From positions 13,782,519-13,846,518 of the forward strand of contig NC_135569.1 of assembly GCF_964340395.1 (NCBI RefSeq): a stretch of 64,000 bases of DNA. Reading direction: 5' to 3'. Positions 1 to 13,439 of this stretch are shown piece by piece. Within the stretch, counting starts at the first letter, position 1, and each line of letters begins with the position of its first letter. This DNA is from Glandiceps talaboti (Eukaryota; Hemichordata; Enteropneusta; Spengelidae). A program made the translations under genes and the position numbers. The notes under the pieces are model-generated. The model did no database searches. It was given only the letters and a program-made list of their open reading frames with translations, and had not been told where the DNA came from.

Positions 1-633
1 TCATGATCATTCATATTATAATTAAGATGGTGGGCTTGTAATAATTCCGAAGAACTCAAACTGAAAACAGCCCACATGAACAATGTACACCTTCTCAGTG
101 TTTTTGCTCGTGGTAAAAAGCAAGTAAAATCAACCTAAGTTTCCAAATCACAACTTAAACCGAGGTTCCCTACTTCCCCACACAAGATCAAGGTACATGT
201 ACATTTTTGTACAGGTATGTACCATCTATACAACACAAGTAATATTTAACAGAAATGGTTGGGTTTTACATGATTCCTTCCTCCTGTTTACCAGGTTCTC
301 AATCTTAGTAAAAACACTGCCTTCTGATAATGTTTTGTTCATTAGGGCAACAGTAAAAGTGACAGAATTAAGATAAGCTCATCAAAACTTCAATGTTACA
401 TTTATTATTTTGTTTGCACGAAACTAAGTACAAAGACCACAACACAATAATACATGTATAAAGATCTGAGGAGTGTCCTTCTACTGAGGCTAATATAACT
501 ATGTATAGCGATCTCTTGTAATTAATATAAAAAACATAAATATTTTGTAAAAAGTGGTTACAGGCTTCAGCCAGTATACGTTATTAATGAATCATTCCAC
601 ATTTAATCTTTTAAAATTTAAGTCTCCTTCAAC

Positions 634-668
<35 letters not shown>

Positions 669-1071
669 ATTCAATTCGCTTGTACATGGGCAAAACAAAA
701 ACAAAACATAAAGCATGTAGATTGTAATTTAGGACTCTGTCTCCAAGACATTAGAGTGGAAGTCATTACTTCGTAGTTAATGATCTTGAAAATTAATTCA
801 ACACAGACATATGACTAGCTATACGTAATAATAACAGGTTTACTAGGTGTGAAACAGACACAGTAAAAATCTCTACATGTATTTGAATACATATGAAGTT
901 TTTCCTGTTGTGAAGTGACCCGTATTGATAGAAGAGACAAGTTATATGACCTGTCACCACTGATTGAATGTTACAGCACAACTTAAACAGCCCCATAGTG
1001 ACAATTCTTTCTTTTCTTCTGGGTTGTCTTTTATTTTGGCAAAGTAAACAGTACAATAGGTGAAAATTGCC
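1..1071. other. Intergenic or intronic DNA, no gene seen
   Basis: AT-rich sequence with no convincing coding frame on either strand. A run of 30 adenines lies at 635-664. It could be the tail of a retroposed copy, but I see no flanking duplication that proves this. Confidence 0.5.
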
Positions 1072-1606
1072 AGGAGGACATATGGACTACTAAACATTGT
1101 ATCTAGACTACCAAATTAGCAGTAGTCCAGCACACATACATGTAGACTACTAAACATTGTAACTAGACTACCAAATTAGCAGTAGTCCAGAGCACATAGA
1201 CTACTAAACATTGTATCTAGACTACCAAATTAGCAATAGTCCAGGACACATAGACTACTAAACATTGTATCTAGACTACCACATTAGCAGTAGTCCAGGA
1301 CACATAGACTACTAAACATTGTATCTAGACTACCAAATTAGTAGTAGTCCAGGACACATAGACTACTAAACATTGTATCTAGACTACCAAATTAGCAATA
1401 GTCCAGGACACATAGACTACTAAACATTGTATCTAGACTACCAAATTAGTAGTAGTCCAGGACACATAGACTACTAAACATTGTATCTAGACTACCAAAT
1501 TAGCAATAGTCCAGGACACATAGACTACTAAACATTGTATCTAGACTACCAAATTAACGGTAGTCTTGGGCATCTACAAAAGTTAACTACCAAATTAGCA
1601 ATAGTC
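1072..1606. repeat. 54-bp tandem repeat, about 9.5 copies
   Basis: Units containing ACTACTAAACATTGTATCTA and ACCAAATTAGCAGTAGTCCA repeat head to tail with a period of about 54 bp. Inner copies differ at only a few sites (AGCAGTAG, AGCAATAG or AGTAGTAG), so the array looks young or homogenised. The last unit, after about 1550, is more diverged. Confidence 0.95.
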
Positions 1607-2396
1607 CAAGGTACATAAGATATTAAACAGCTCTCCCATCCACATTATTATATCTGTTATTACTTGTCAGATTTCAGCCGTAGTCAATTTGCCATAAAGT
1701 TACTTAATTCATTCATCCCATTATGCTAATTATAAATGTAAATTGCATTTTTAATGCTTACAATTATGAACAGAGTTTTCCGATTGGAATGTTATTGGTT
1801 GTATTTTTGTTGCATAATTTATATACATCCAAAGTGTTTTTCATAATTGGTTAATTGTCTATAGAATTGCAAGGTTCATAATTTACATACTAACACGTTT
1901 CAATTTCCAACTCGATCCAACAAACAATTTATTTGTTTTTCAGTTTTTTCATAGTCAATTTATGTCAATTTCCAAAGTATATGTTATAAACAAGCTACCA
2001 GTTAACTTGTCACAGACAGACGTTATCAAGGAATGTGAATTACTGACATTTTACGGCTGCCCATGTCATAAATCTAACTTTCCAGGAGATTGCAAGTTAA
2101 AATCATTAATTTTTAGGGTTTCCCAGGTACATGTAGTTTATAAATGCATTACATTACTTACGAACCCTGGAATGAACCCTGGATAACAGCATGATATTTT
2201 TATCTATCTTTTTTTACTCTCAAGTTTTCCTCTTCTTATTTAAACTGTAATATGAAAAAAAATTCTACAAATGCATTTATGTTCAAAGCACTCGAGTATA
2301 AATGATACATATACATGTACATGATACAGGTGTATTTACAAAAATTCTCTGCCTGATTAAAATGTATTACAAATATATTTCCATTTTTAATAAATG
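1607..2396. other. Unassigned AT-rich stretch
   Basis: No coding similarity or repeat structure recognised. The open frame at 1962-2186 lacks splice signals and any family resemblance. Confidence 0.4.
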
Positions 2397-2763
2397 TTTA
2401 TAATAATAGTGTTAGTTTTTATATAGCGCTTTCCCACTTTGTGCTCAAAGTGTTTAATGACCCCTGGCTCAGATTTATATTGGCGCAATGGCCCTTTACG
2501 ATTACTTCCTCAACTCCATGGGGAGCATACAATCCATTGCAGCCTTTATAAGCACATAGGATAGGATTAAAGCATTCATATTGTAACCTCTATCCTACCA
2601 GGTCCCCAATTATACAGCTAGGTTGACTGAGGCACAGTCATGGTTCAAATCTTGCTCAAGGACTTTAGCCACTCAGAAACAAACGGTAGTGATGGGTCTC
2701 AAACCTGCAACCTGCAGATTCCAAGCCAGCCACTCTAACCATTTGCTCATGATGACTCCATAA
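2397..2763 (-). mobile_element. tRNA-derived SINE, near full length
   Basis: Read on the minus strand, the head has a pol III A box (TGGTTAGAGTGG) and B box (GGTTTGAGACC), as in tRNA-derived SINEs. The body follows (GGTAGGATAGAGGTTACAAT, then AGTTGAGGAAGTAATCGT). The 3' end reads GGGAAAGCGCTATATAAA and closes in a short ATTATTAT tail. Related copies lie at 16012-16238, 54222-55330, 59728-60085 and 61160-61505. Confidence 0.85.
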
Positions 2764-2784
2764 TAATTTTTATATTTTAGTTAC

Positions 2785-3115
2785 AATTTTACTAATTTTT
2801 ATACCCCTGCAAACCAAATTGAACACGTTGGAACAAAAAATATGAGATTTATACTTGTTGTTTGACATCATGACAACACATATCCGTTAAACATTTAAAG
2901 GCACCTATATTTTCCCGCTTGTTCATAAATCACATTTGTGCAGATATTAATTATTATAATATTATTCTGTAACACTTTTCTTCACTCTGCCAGAAAAATA
3001 ATTGTGACCTAAGGGGCTTTGTTACTACTAGTCACCTTTCGATCCGTAGTGACAAGGCCCCTTGGGTCACTTGTATTTTCCTTGACAGAATGAAGAAACA
3101 TATTGAAAAAGAACA
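2785..3115. repeat. Foldback interspersed repeat, copy 1
   Basis: An inverted pair (CTTCACTCTGCCAGAAAAAT near 2981 and its complement ending near 3090) encloses complementary GACCTAAGGGGC and GCCCCTTGGGTC. The left flank (GAACAAAAAATATGAGATTT) is shared with other copies. The same element occurs at 4550-4862, 18985-19375 and 52725-53035. It has no coding capacity, so a non-autonomous DNA transposon is likely. Confidence 0.75.
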
Positions 3116-4139
3116 TCTAAAAGTATGAGAGAATGCGCAGATCAGCGTTTCCACACGCAGGTGATTTCTGAGTGCAAAATAATCTCCTTTTAGCTAGTAC
3201 TAGCACACAGACGGGTGGCTTTTCAGGATATATATTTACAGATCACACATACATTTTGTACTACAGATGTGTCCATGTCTAGCATTTTAACAATGCCTAC
3301 CAGGTGATCCGGTTCTCATCAATATTAACAGTTACAATATCACACAACCCTGGGAAACATCACCTACACATTTCCATATATGTACATGTTAATATTATAT
3401 ATTAACACAGTGTATATAATGTTTCTCCTCAAGCGAAAACAAAACAAAAAAATTCTCTGATTATTCTGACATTCAGAGATACGTTTCCCATTCATTTTCA
3501 ATATACCCTTTATGATGTAACATGTAGATTATACATTCAAATGTATCTGTACATTTGTACAAAACACTCATAAAATGAATCTTAAATGTATAACATTATA
3601 TCTGGGAAAACCTTGCAAGTCCTCTTCCTGACTGTAACTACGGAAGGTACATGTAAATGAAATCTAAGACCCTAAATCCTCTAGGCTCTACCACTACCAG
3701 TACTTCTAGTTCTACACTGTAGTATTTTATAAACAAGACTGAAAAAACCTGGGCATACATGAAAAAGTCAACATAATTTTGAAGACAGTTTGGTGGTTTT
3801 TTTCCCCAAATGCTGGCATACATGATATGTAGCCTTGTAAACATTAATAAAGGAAAGTGTCTATTGTTCTAACCACCTGTTTTCATTATTACTCTAGGGT
3901 CCTTGGAGTTCCCCATGACACTTAGTAATATATGAATTTGTTTTTACTTCTCTGAACTCAGTAATACTAATAAGTATCACACCAAGTCACAGATGTACAT
4001 GTGTAAGTGTACGTGGGTAGAATTGGTAAGGGTGAAGACTGTTGATTTGTTGACTATTCGAATACATGAAGCACAGACAATGTTATTCATTCAAGATTGT
4101 TCATCATATACGGTGCATGGATAAAATGAGAACTTGCTA
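3116..4139. other. Unassigned stretch
   Basis: No gene or repeat family recognised. Simple ATGTACATGT words are common. Confidence 0.4.
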
Positions 4140-4345
4140 GGTATTTGCTATGGTTGGTATAGTCAGTGATTCCAAGGGCAGTATTATTATTAAAGGCAAG
4201 CAAAATCTACCCGAGTATCATTTTACCAGCGTTCCCATCAAATTATGGTGCAATGTACAGGAAACTATGGCAGTTTTACCACGTTCCCCATTTCTGTTAC
4301 TGGGGTTAACAAACCTTTGCAAAAAATCACTTTATAGTGTGGAGA
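4140..4345 (+). repeat. Interspersed repeat, 'GTAAAATCTACC' family, copy 1
   Basis: The ordered blocks AAAATCTACCCGAGTATCAT, TTTTACCAGCGTTCCCAT, GGCAGTTTTACCACGTTCCC and GGGGTTAACAAACCTTTGCA match two consecutive copies at 9215-9560. Shorter pieces occur near 285-330, 22190-22340 and 46815-46850. Confidence 0.6.
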
Positions 4346-4549
4346 GTATATATATGAATGAGATCATCTGGTTGAAACTCAGATGCCAGTAAGAGGGTTG
4401 TGCGAGAATTTCCATTTTTTGTGATTTACAAAAATGTATATGACGCATGATACTGAAATTTCCATGATGTCATTATAAGCACTAAAACACAAATATGAAA
4501 CAAGACTTCATACTGATACTTCTAATTCTGACACTCAAAACTCTAATAA

Positions 4550-4862
4550 TTAGATATTATTCCTCAACATTTTTCTTTATTCAGCCAAGGAAAATATGAG
4601 TGACCTACGGGGCCTTTGCCACGAAGAGATGCTGGATGAATATTAATTTTCCGGTTGAATGAAGAAAAATATTGGAGAATAACATAATAACATTACACCA
4701 GTGCCACAAGAAAACTGGGGAAAATAATGGCAATTTTGAACATTTTGACTCATATTTCAAACACAACAGAACCATTGACATAAGACAAGCGTTGTTGTGA
4801 CATAGACGTGTGTTGTTGTGACGTAGAACAACCAGTGTATATATTCCATATTTTTTTTCTCA
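4550..4862. repeat. Foldback interspersed repeat, copy 2
   Basis: It shares TTCAGCCAAGGAAAATATGA, GAATGAAGAAAAATATTGG and AATGGCAATTTTGAACATTT with the copy at 52725-53035, over roughly 300 bp. It is inverted relative to the copy at 18985-19375. Confidence 0.75.
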
Positions 4863-5039
4863 ACTTGGCTCACGCATGGTACATGTACAATACCAAATGT
4901 ATTGACAGAATAACAATACACATATCCCAAATCAAACACTGAGATGACGTTTGAACTTTCACACAATTACTGAATCAAGAACTAACTCTATGTTCATATT
5001 CAAATACGGCAAAACAATACTTGAAATTTCTTCTTGAGA

Positions 5040-6315
5040 TTGATAACGTCGAAGTTCTGACAGTTTTACCGTGAACATAAATATCTGACGTAAAACGTAA
5101 CATGATCTTCAAGATTCCATTCCCCTTGTGGTGAACTGTTGAGGTTTCATATCAAATTAGGCACAATATCAATTTTTTGAAATATTTAATTTCTGAGGCT
5201 CAAGTTCTATTTTGCGAAGGGGTGCCCGAGAAATGATATCTCCAATAAGTAATATAATATCCAAGATTTTAATATCTTGTGAAATGACGTGGTTTCATAT
5301 AAAATAGGGCAAGTCGAAATTTCTGAGGCTCAAGTAGGAGTGTTGAACAAATGATATCCAATATGTAATATCTTCAACATTTCAATATCTTGATTTACTA
5401 TCTCGAATATAGTTTTATATCAAATATGACAAACTATCATTTATTACATTTGAAAATATGATCTTTGAGATTTCAATTTTTTGTTGTGAACTGGTATGGT
5501 TTTACAAATGTATATCAGCATGTTCTTACTTTTTGAAAAATATTACATTTATGAGTTTAATTCTACGTTTTCTCTTCTCATTGAAACTTTAAGTTTCATA
5601 CAAGTGTCTGAAAAAAAGATATATTAATTTTTATATATAACGTAATTTGATCTCACTATTGTTATACTACCAGTATGTTGTGAGCTGGTATATGGGCTAT
5701 ATGAAATAGGACAAGTTAATATTTGAAAATCGTTTTGATTTCTGTCAACTGCAAACTGTATCTTGCACACGAGTGTCTGGCAAAAGATATACATTTTGTA
5801 TATACATGTAGAATGTCATTTTTGATCTTTGTGACTTCAATATCTTGTTGAAACCTGGTGTTATTTTATGCTAAATACACAAGGCAATTTTTTTTTTTGT
5901 ATTACATTTCTGAGGCTACATGTAACTGCAAGTTCAATCTTGCATATATGATGTAATCTGATCCTGGTGATTTTACCACCCTGTTGTGAACTGATGTTGT
6001 TTTGTGTGAACTACACAATGGGCAAGTTATTTTTTTTTTAAATATTACATTTCTAAGGCTAACTGCAAGTTCTATCTCGCATACATCATGTCATATGATC
6101 CTTGTAATTTTAACATCGTCTTGTGAGTTGGTGATCTTATATAAAATAGGAGGAAAAGTTGTATGTATTACTAGTATTTCAACGAATCACATTTGTGTGG
6201 CTAACTGCAAGTTCTATCTTGCAAACAGTTGTCTGACAAAGAGATGCACCAATGTAATATGATCTTCGTTTTTTTAACATCCTGCTGTGAACTGATGTGG
6301 TTTAAATATAGACGA
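5040..6315. repeat. Decayed ~140-bp tandem repeat
   Basis: About eight diverged units follow a common order: a TGATCTTTGTGATTTCAAT-like start, TCTTGTTGTGAACTGGTG, GGTTTTATATAAAATAGG, ACATTTCTGAGGCTAACTGC, then AAGTTCTATCTTGC. The divergence between units marks it as much older than the 54-bp array at 1072. Confidence 0.8.
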
Positions 6316-7601
6316 GGTCATTTCAGGTCAACAAGGTGAAACATGATACAGGGACTAGAAACTATACCATACTAGCATGTGATTCTGTATATATGTATTG
6401 TTTGTCTACAAATGTATGTGACTGATTATACAGAACGTACATCTTATATTTGAATTTATAATGAGGTTCCTTTTCATTGTCCAACATTTCCCACACTGTA
6501 GTTAGACATTTTGGATAGTTTGAGGGGGAAAAATATGCTAATATTTGGCAAATCTAAGAAAATTTTTCAAAGCAATAAAAAAAAGTGCGGATTGTAAGAT
6601 AGACTTTTTTAAAGTTCACATTATTATTGCTCAAGCAGAGATTAACTAGTTGAAAACTCAGTATGGCAGCGTTTTTTTTGTTATTGACCACTGAGATACT
6701 TCATAATTAATGCATTCCATAGATCTAATGTTTACTTAACGTCAAACATTGTATACAAAGCCTCAAGTGCCTCACAATAAAGCTCTATGGGGCCTTACAC
6801 ATAACAGTTAACAAATTTGTTTCAGTTCAAAAATGGCATATGTCTTGCAGATAACATGAAGCACTTTTATAAGGTTCATTCCGATTGGTTCGAAAAAATT
6901 TAGGAAATAGGCATATCTGTTGGCTGTATTGTTAATGTTTTCCAATCAGTGGCAACCTTGTAATACTAATAGCTTCATACATTCCCATTTCTTGTATTAC
7001 GGTATTAAAATACAACTGAAACCAGAACTTAGAGAAATGTTGGAGCAAAACATTTAACATATTCGTACTCTAGTATGCGGAAATTATGATGGTGTGTCTA
7101 AATGCGTTGATACAAATCACTTTATCAAAAGGAAATAAATATAAATTAATTTCTGACTGACTCAAGACATTAAATTTAATTTGCAATATGAAGGGGTGGA
7201 ACCCATCAGCAGTTTTATATATATACCCTGTGTTTTTATCAACCCATTCAAGCAGAAAGTCATTTATCTTGATCACGACAATGATAGTTTGTCCGTGTAA
7301 TATATATTGCAACACTACAATTGCATTACCAGTATTTCTATTTTTTATCAACGCACTGTATTTTATCTAAATTTATCAACTAAATATAACATACAATGCA
7401 GTCTATTTTTAATTCCATCCATTGGGAATAAAAGTTATTGAAATTTAGAAATCTGATCACAAGCTAGTGTCGACAACAAAATTAAATTATTACATAATTT
7501 GCATAATTTGCAAGCACTTAGTCAAATGGCCATGTAGTAGTTTACACTTTTTATTGTATAATTTGAAAGATTTTAGAATAACCTCAACAAAATTTCTACT
7601 G
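6316..7601. other. Unassigned stretch
   Basis: No repeat or splice-bounded exon recognised. The minus-strand frame at 7070-7351 (93 codons) is the best open one. It contains FLLEWVDKNTGYIY and DGFHPFILQIKF, but no good acceptor precedes it and I recognise no family. It could be an exon of the gene that starts at 12605, but this is unsupported. Confidence 0.35.
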
Positions 7602-7705
7602 TCAGAACCAGAATTAGAATCAGAATTAGTTTATTCATCCCACTAGGGGAAATTAAAACGACAATTCTTGCAGGTCAAACGAAAATAAAAGCAATACTTT
7701 TTTTT
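7602..7705 (-). mobile_element. 3' tail of a non-LTR retrotransposon (LINE)
   Basis: On the minus strand it reads TTTCCCCTAGTGGGATGAAT, then AAACTAATTCTGATTCTAAT, then TTCTGGTTCTGAC. The pattern of a short 'CCCCTAGTGGGATGAATAAA' end followed by a degenerate TTCTGA microsatellite is typical of CR1/L2-like LINE 3' ends in marine invertebrates. Only the tail is present, as expected for 5'-truncated insertion. Confidence 0.65.
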
Positions 7706-8003
7706 CGAAAACTCTGATGAATAGATGACTTGGGAGTTTGTCACTTTATTATATTAGTCAGGGTTCCTATTGTGACTGCTAGAAAGGACTGGTAGTGTGT
7801 TAATGTATCTCAGTATTTTTGTTGCAAGTGAAGTGCATTTTAAATATGTCACAGTCTCTCACTCTGATATACATGCACATAGTGTTCCATTCACACATTA
7901 GCTGGTTGCCTAGCAACCCATTATGACAGAAATTATCGATTACCAGTACCATCACAAAGCAACCAAAATGAAATCAGAATAAATGACTTTTTGGGATAAT
8001 TAC

Positions 8004-11000
8004 CATTCTGTGAACACCCTCGTGTACTTTAATTTTCAATCGACTGTCTGCATTAACGATAAATCGTCGGTTATAGAAAACTGGCACTTTCCAGTTATTA
8101 TCTATACGGCCTAATTTGTTGTTTTCCAGGGTTTGATGTTGCCAAGGTGATTGACTAGTAAAGTTCATGTCAATAATTTCTGCAGTCAATATTCCTGTCT
8201 GGATATAATGAAATATGTCGATCATAAAAATTAAATATCTAATTATCACATCATTATTAACGGTAAACTTGAAACAAGATTTGCTTGTACCTCTTCGTCT
8301 GTGAGATGCGAAGACAATATTTTGAACACAATTTGGTAGAGTGACACTTTAGGCTCACTTTACTTTTTGTAATAATATAGTTCCTGTACAGTATCGTTGC
8401 GATTATTAGCATTAAACGTCCACTCACATACCACAGTTGGCATCCAGGCTATTTTCCAGTTGTAGACAGTGCAAAGAGTAATTAGAAACTACTTGTATAT
8501 AACTGGCAACATACTTACATGTATGCTAGCATGTGTTATTTCCACGGATGAGACCTTAGCTGTCCTTAACATATTTTCAGTCAATAAAAGGCAGTATAGT
8601 CACACAGTATGATGTGTTTTCACTTACACTTCTGAATTAAAACTCAAAATCCGGGGAACTGAAAGGTCAGTGCCATTTTTGAATTTGCATGCATCACACG
8701 ACTGACTCAGAGTGGCTTTGGAATTGTAATTGTTCGTCTAAAACTGGGTCACAGTGTAAGTACCATATATGAACTCAATTGAAATTCCACAGTTTCTATC
8801 GTACAATGTACATGGGTTAATAGATCCCAAAGTACAACTCACTGTACATAGTTTCATGTGTTTTACAAGTAATGATGTATCAATCATTTGAAAATTTCCA
8901 GCATACATGTACATTATAAAACATTTGAATTTTCATTTCTCAAATCAAAAAGTTATGTGACATAAAGTTTGAGACAGAAACATCATTTTAAATACAGAAA
9001 ATCAGCATAAACTGACATAATATACAAAATGAAGTCGACGACTCCAGTTCAATAAAAAATATCCACATATTAATATATATATCATATGGGTCTTCATCAA
9101 CACATGTATCAAACTCTTTTCTTTTTTTTGTCGCATCATTAAGAAGAGCAAAATATGTTGCATTCTCAAATTTTAGTATTTCAATAAAATTCATGTGTTT
9201 TTGTTAATGGTGATAAATAAGTAGGTAAAATCTAGCCGAGTTCTGGATCCCATGTCATTTTACCGAGGTTCCATGCCAAAATTATTGTATACATATACAA
9301 AAAAAATGTATGTATGGAAAACTTTGCCATTTTTACCAGATTTCGCCATTTCTGTTAGTGTTACAGGGGTTCCCAGCCCTTAGCAAAAACACTAAGGGTG
9401 GTAAGTAGGTAAAATCTACCAGGGTTCCCATGTCATTTTACCTGGGTTCCCAAACAAAATTACTATCGATTCTATTGGGGAAACACTGCCATTTTTACCT
9501 CTTTCTCTCTTTCTACAAAATGTATTACCGGGGTTCCCCAACCTTAGCAAATACACTGAAAAACATTGCACATAATCACAATGTACAGCAGATGGGCCAG
9601 GGTGTATAAATTTTACCTGTTATGCCCCACTTTGTGTTCAATAGTATATTATAGAAGCACTCACCAGTTCATACATAATGTATATATACATACTAATATC
9701 AGAGTGACTGTGTCTTGGTTAATACATACATTACACACATGTTTTCAATTCAATCAGACTACTGTGCAGTATTCAAATCACCATATATCATCTAAGGATG
9801 CATACACAGTTACATTCCAGTCAGGACATATTTTGATAACATTTTTCAAAGTCGAGACACACTCATCAGAACAGCCTGAAAACTGGACAGTTGCCATCAA
9901 AACATGCAGACATTACATGATACAAATTACAATGTAGACATGCAAAAATGCCAACTACATACTTGGTGGTTTCCAAACAGTTAAAATAGATTTGGACAAT
10001 AAACCAGCTATGGTCTTCTGTCTACAGATATCTCAGATTTGGGGCAAGTAATGATAGATAAATGCCAAATCCTAAATCACACACTAGACAAGTACACAAG
10101 CTACTTACTCCTGACGTAAAAGCTCAGTTCAGATTAGGTATATGAAAAACAGTTGTCTGGCAGAGCTATAGAAAAAATCCAGCACAAAAAACTACCCCAT
10201 ATAATCCTCATGGCTCCATTAAGAGAATGTGAATCCGAGAACGTGGGATTGAAACCCTGGCCTTTAATTAGGAACAAATGCATATTAGCATTTGATAGAC
10301 AATGTAAAAGTTACATCCCTACGTAAACAATTTTTTATTAATTTAATTTTTCCAGAAAGGGGGGGGGGGGGTTCAGATATACAATGTGAAAGATCATGAC
10401 CACAAAATGTGGTGAAAATAAGATACTTTATAACGAGTTTTCATGAAACTAAGGAGGGTCACATATTTACCTCTGATTGTGGAAATAATCTTAGGATTTT
10501 TATCTTATCGATGCTAAACAGACACAGTACATATCTTACATTGTATCAGTGGTCAGTCAACTATGTATTTGAAGTGTCTTAGTTTCACAATGAAATTAGA
10601 CACCCAGTAAAAAACTGGAAAATATAACCATACCATTCAATGATCAAGTACATTATACATGAATTATGTATTAGTATGACTAAGTCCTTGTTACTGAGAC
10701 CAACCAACACATATTTTGGTTTAATAGCATTATGACGTGGATTTTTACTACAGTTATTTCTGCTTCAGATTTTGACCTCTGTGACATTTCAAAGATAAAA
10801 CTTACACGTACGACTCTCAAATGAAATGAATGGTACAGATCCTCAGAACTCCTAACAGAGACAAACATATGTAGCTGTTCATTCATCAACCACTTGAAGA
10901 AGCAGTTACAATGTATTCGTTATCAAATACTGTACTACTAACTCAAGTCTTGCGAATAATTTTCCAACAAGTAGTGTTATAACAGTCCTGTTGCCCTAAA

Positions 11001-12605
11001 GTCTAGCGTTTTACAACACAGGGGCATGTATTATTGTCATTTTAGCAGATTCATAGCTTTTTTTTCTCCATTTTGTTGAATTTTTTCTACCACATTGTAT
11101 GAAATATTTAAATTTTATGAATGTGTTTCTCTACTTTGACAAAAATCTACGCAAATTTACTATATTTGAGAACACCAGCCGTTTTCTTAAGGAAACTACA
11201 TGTATCATAGGTTCTGCTGCTACAAATCTACCAATCTCTATACTAGCAGATATAGCACAGGTGTTTTTTCCTTACAGGTAGGAAATTATATAGTCAAAAC
11301 CTTATATTTAGCCTGTAGACAAGGAAAACTATCTAAGAAATACTACACACCCCTATGGTTTTACAGTATCCATTGATTACCAAATCTTGTTGATTACTTT
11401 TCCCCTAGTACTCAAGTGTTTTATCACTGCCCCAAAGCCTCTAGTTGTACAACAATCACTCCTGAGACATATAATCAAATGCTTTCTCCTACAACAACCC
11501 ATAACAATGTTCAATGGAAAAGTCAATGAAGCCATGGCAAAAACCAGTTTTATGGTTCTGTAATAAAGAAACCAACTCTATGGCAATAAAATAGCACCTC
11601 ATACTTAGCAAACATTACCCAATCATTGAAGTACAGTAAAACAAGTGCACTAATTAAAAGTATATCTCACATTTAGTTATCTGCATTATTCCTGCTGCTA
11701 AACTTCTGACAAACAAAAGGGGGTAAATCAAATTTCTTTCTTTGAAAAACAAATGAGACAATTATACAAGACTTGACTAATGAAACTATTATCATAATGT
11801 CTCCCTCTGTGTACCTGATGTAAATAAATTATTTACAAGTGGAATAAACAAATATACAAAATTTAACATTGGCATATTCAAGGGCACTTACCCATTAGTG
11901 GTATCTCATACTGGTGTTCTCAAATATAGCAAATTTGTGTAGATTTTTGTCAAAGTAGACAAACATATCCATAAAATTTAAATATTTCATACAATGAAAT
12001 GAAACACGATAGAAAAATTTCATCAAAATGGAGAAAAAAAACTATGAATCTGCTAAATTTGTTTCACAACATGGCAGCTGGTAGAACAGGTTTACTGTAT
12101 CCTTCACTGCTGTCAGTATTAGTAATTTGATTACATAATCGTCAAATATCATACTAGCAGAGAGCTGTTGAATTGAACACATACTTAAAGAATGAAAACA
12201 AAACGGTTCTATTAAAATGCCCAGTAGCAGGTGTTGAGATCGCTACTGTACTTCAGCAGGTTTGGCTATGTACGATCAAAATGAGATGATTCCCTAAAGT
12301 AAACGTTTCGCTTCGACAGAAATTAACTCGTAATTAGCAACGATTGTAGACGGAGTAACAATAGCAAACAATATGATTGTCACCTTACTTATTGATACGG
12401 CAATCATTGTGTCGGCTCCATTATCGTTTTCGGACTTATTCCCCGTTGAAAATATAATTCCGTCTGTTGCTGGGCAGTTTACTGTATGTGAAGTCGACAC
12501 TGTATTTCCGTTGTATGCATAAAATCCGTCTTTTTTCTCGAAGACTGGTCTTTCTGTGAGCCGTTTTACAATTACAGTTCCAATATTATTTTTTGACATA
12601 GACAA
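8004..12605 (-). CDS. Unrecognised protein gene, first two coding exons (3' end not found)
   Basis: Exon 1 runs 12605-12389: ATG, 72 codons plus one base, then a strong GTAAGG donor. Exon 2 runs 8194-8004: acceptor ACAG, 63 codons, donor GTAATT. The phases agree (1, then 0), giving 136 residues that begin MSMSKNNIGTVIVKRL and include KKDGFYAYNGNTVSTSHTV, WKVPVFYNRRFIVNADSRL and KIKVHEGVHRM. No signal peptide or membrane helix is evident; alternating hydrophobic residues in exon 2 suggest beta strands. I do not recognise the family and assign no function. An acceptor four bases upstream in exon 2 would break the frame. Later exons were not identified between 1 and 8000 and may lie outside the window. 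The gene starts about 1 kb from NSUN5 in divergent orientation, so a shared promoter region is possible. Intron 1 holds repeats at 9215-9560 and a long inverted repeat at 11041-12057. Confidence 0.55.
9215..9560 (+). repeat. Interspersed repeat, 'GTAAAATCTACC' family, two tandem copies
   Basis: Two successive units start with AGTAGGTAAAATCTA near 9222 and 9405. Each runs through CATGTCATTTTACC, GGTTCCC, TGCCATTTTTACC and GGGGTTCCC to CTTAGCAAA. The second is joined to the first through AAACACTAAGGGTGGTAAGT. Lies in intron 1 of the unknown minus-strand gene. Confidence 0.75.
10350..10375. repeat. Poly-G tract
   Basis: A run of about 12 guanines after AGAAA, within otherwise featureless intron sequence. 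A similar G run lies near 14212-14229. Confidence 0.7.
11041..12057. mobile_element. Long inverted-repeat (foldback) element, about 1.0 kb
   Basis: Left arm 11041-11178 and right arm 11911-12057 are complementary over about 140 bp, from TTTAGCAGATTCATAG to GAGAACACCAG and back. The spacer of about 730 bp has no coding frame of note. I see no clear target-site duplication, so the superfamily is open. A non-autonomous foldback transposon is the simplest reading. Confidence 0.8.
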
Positions 12606-13439
12606 TGCGATTTCTGTCTATCTTTTCGCCCTTCTCAGAAAATTAATGTTCCCATTTCAGTTCGTATGAAATTATAATTCGATTGCAGGACCTGCTTTTT
12701 GCTGAAATATACACAAATTTCTTCAATTTTTCGCGAGCTTTGATATGTACGTATTTTCCTGGAAGATCCGCGAAAAGATTATAATTATCAGCAGTCGATT
12801 TACAAAAATATACCCCTTCTCTTGTCGCGATTTCAGATAATATTATATATATACAGAGAGCGGCGAAAAGGGAAAATCATTTACGAAAAAAAAGTGAGCA
12901 AATGAAATCGACTTCCTTCCTGCGGAGAGTCTAGATACTGTCTGCGTCAGCAGGTAGAGCGAGCGTCAATGTAAATGGAAGTATAATGAATGAAACCTCG
13001 AGCATCTAATTCGGTGACTCTACATCGTGCATTATTCAACAGCTTAAGACACCGTCAGATTTTCTAAATGTCATACGGAGAAATTTCAATCAGACGTTAC
13101 AGGCGGTGGCTGTTATCATCTACTAATAACACATTTATCACAGTCTCTAATTCAACAAATCTGACATGAAAACATATCTGGTAACGAAAAGACAAATGAT
13201 TTAAATCCCCAACCATCCAAGGTAAATCATTATGAGCTCCGAATATATTGTGAAAGTCGAATTACCTTTTTTGAAGGTCCGATGGTATGCCTGCTATTTT
13301 AACCGCTTCCCGGTCCCGACCCCGCTTCTCACCCCAACAATCCTCGAGGTCGGAGACTATCGTCAAGTTCCTGTTAAAATGTGGCTATAATTTCGCGCAA
13401 TATACCAAATGTCAAGGATATTTTTTGGAGCTACGAAGC

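Noticed and set aside
9566-9937. A 123-codon plus-strand frame
   Set aside because: No splice or promoter context, composition like the surrounding AT-rich DNA, and it lies in an intron on the opposite strand of a supported gene.
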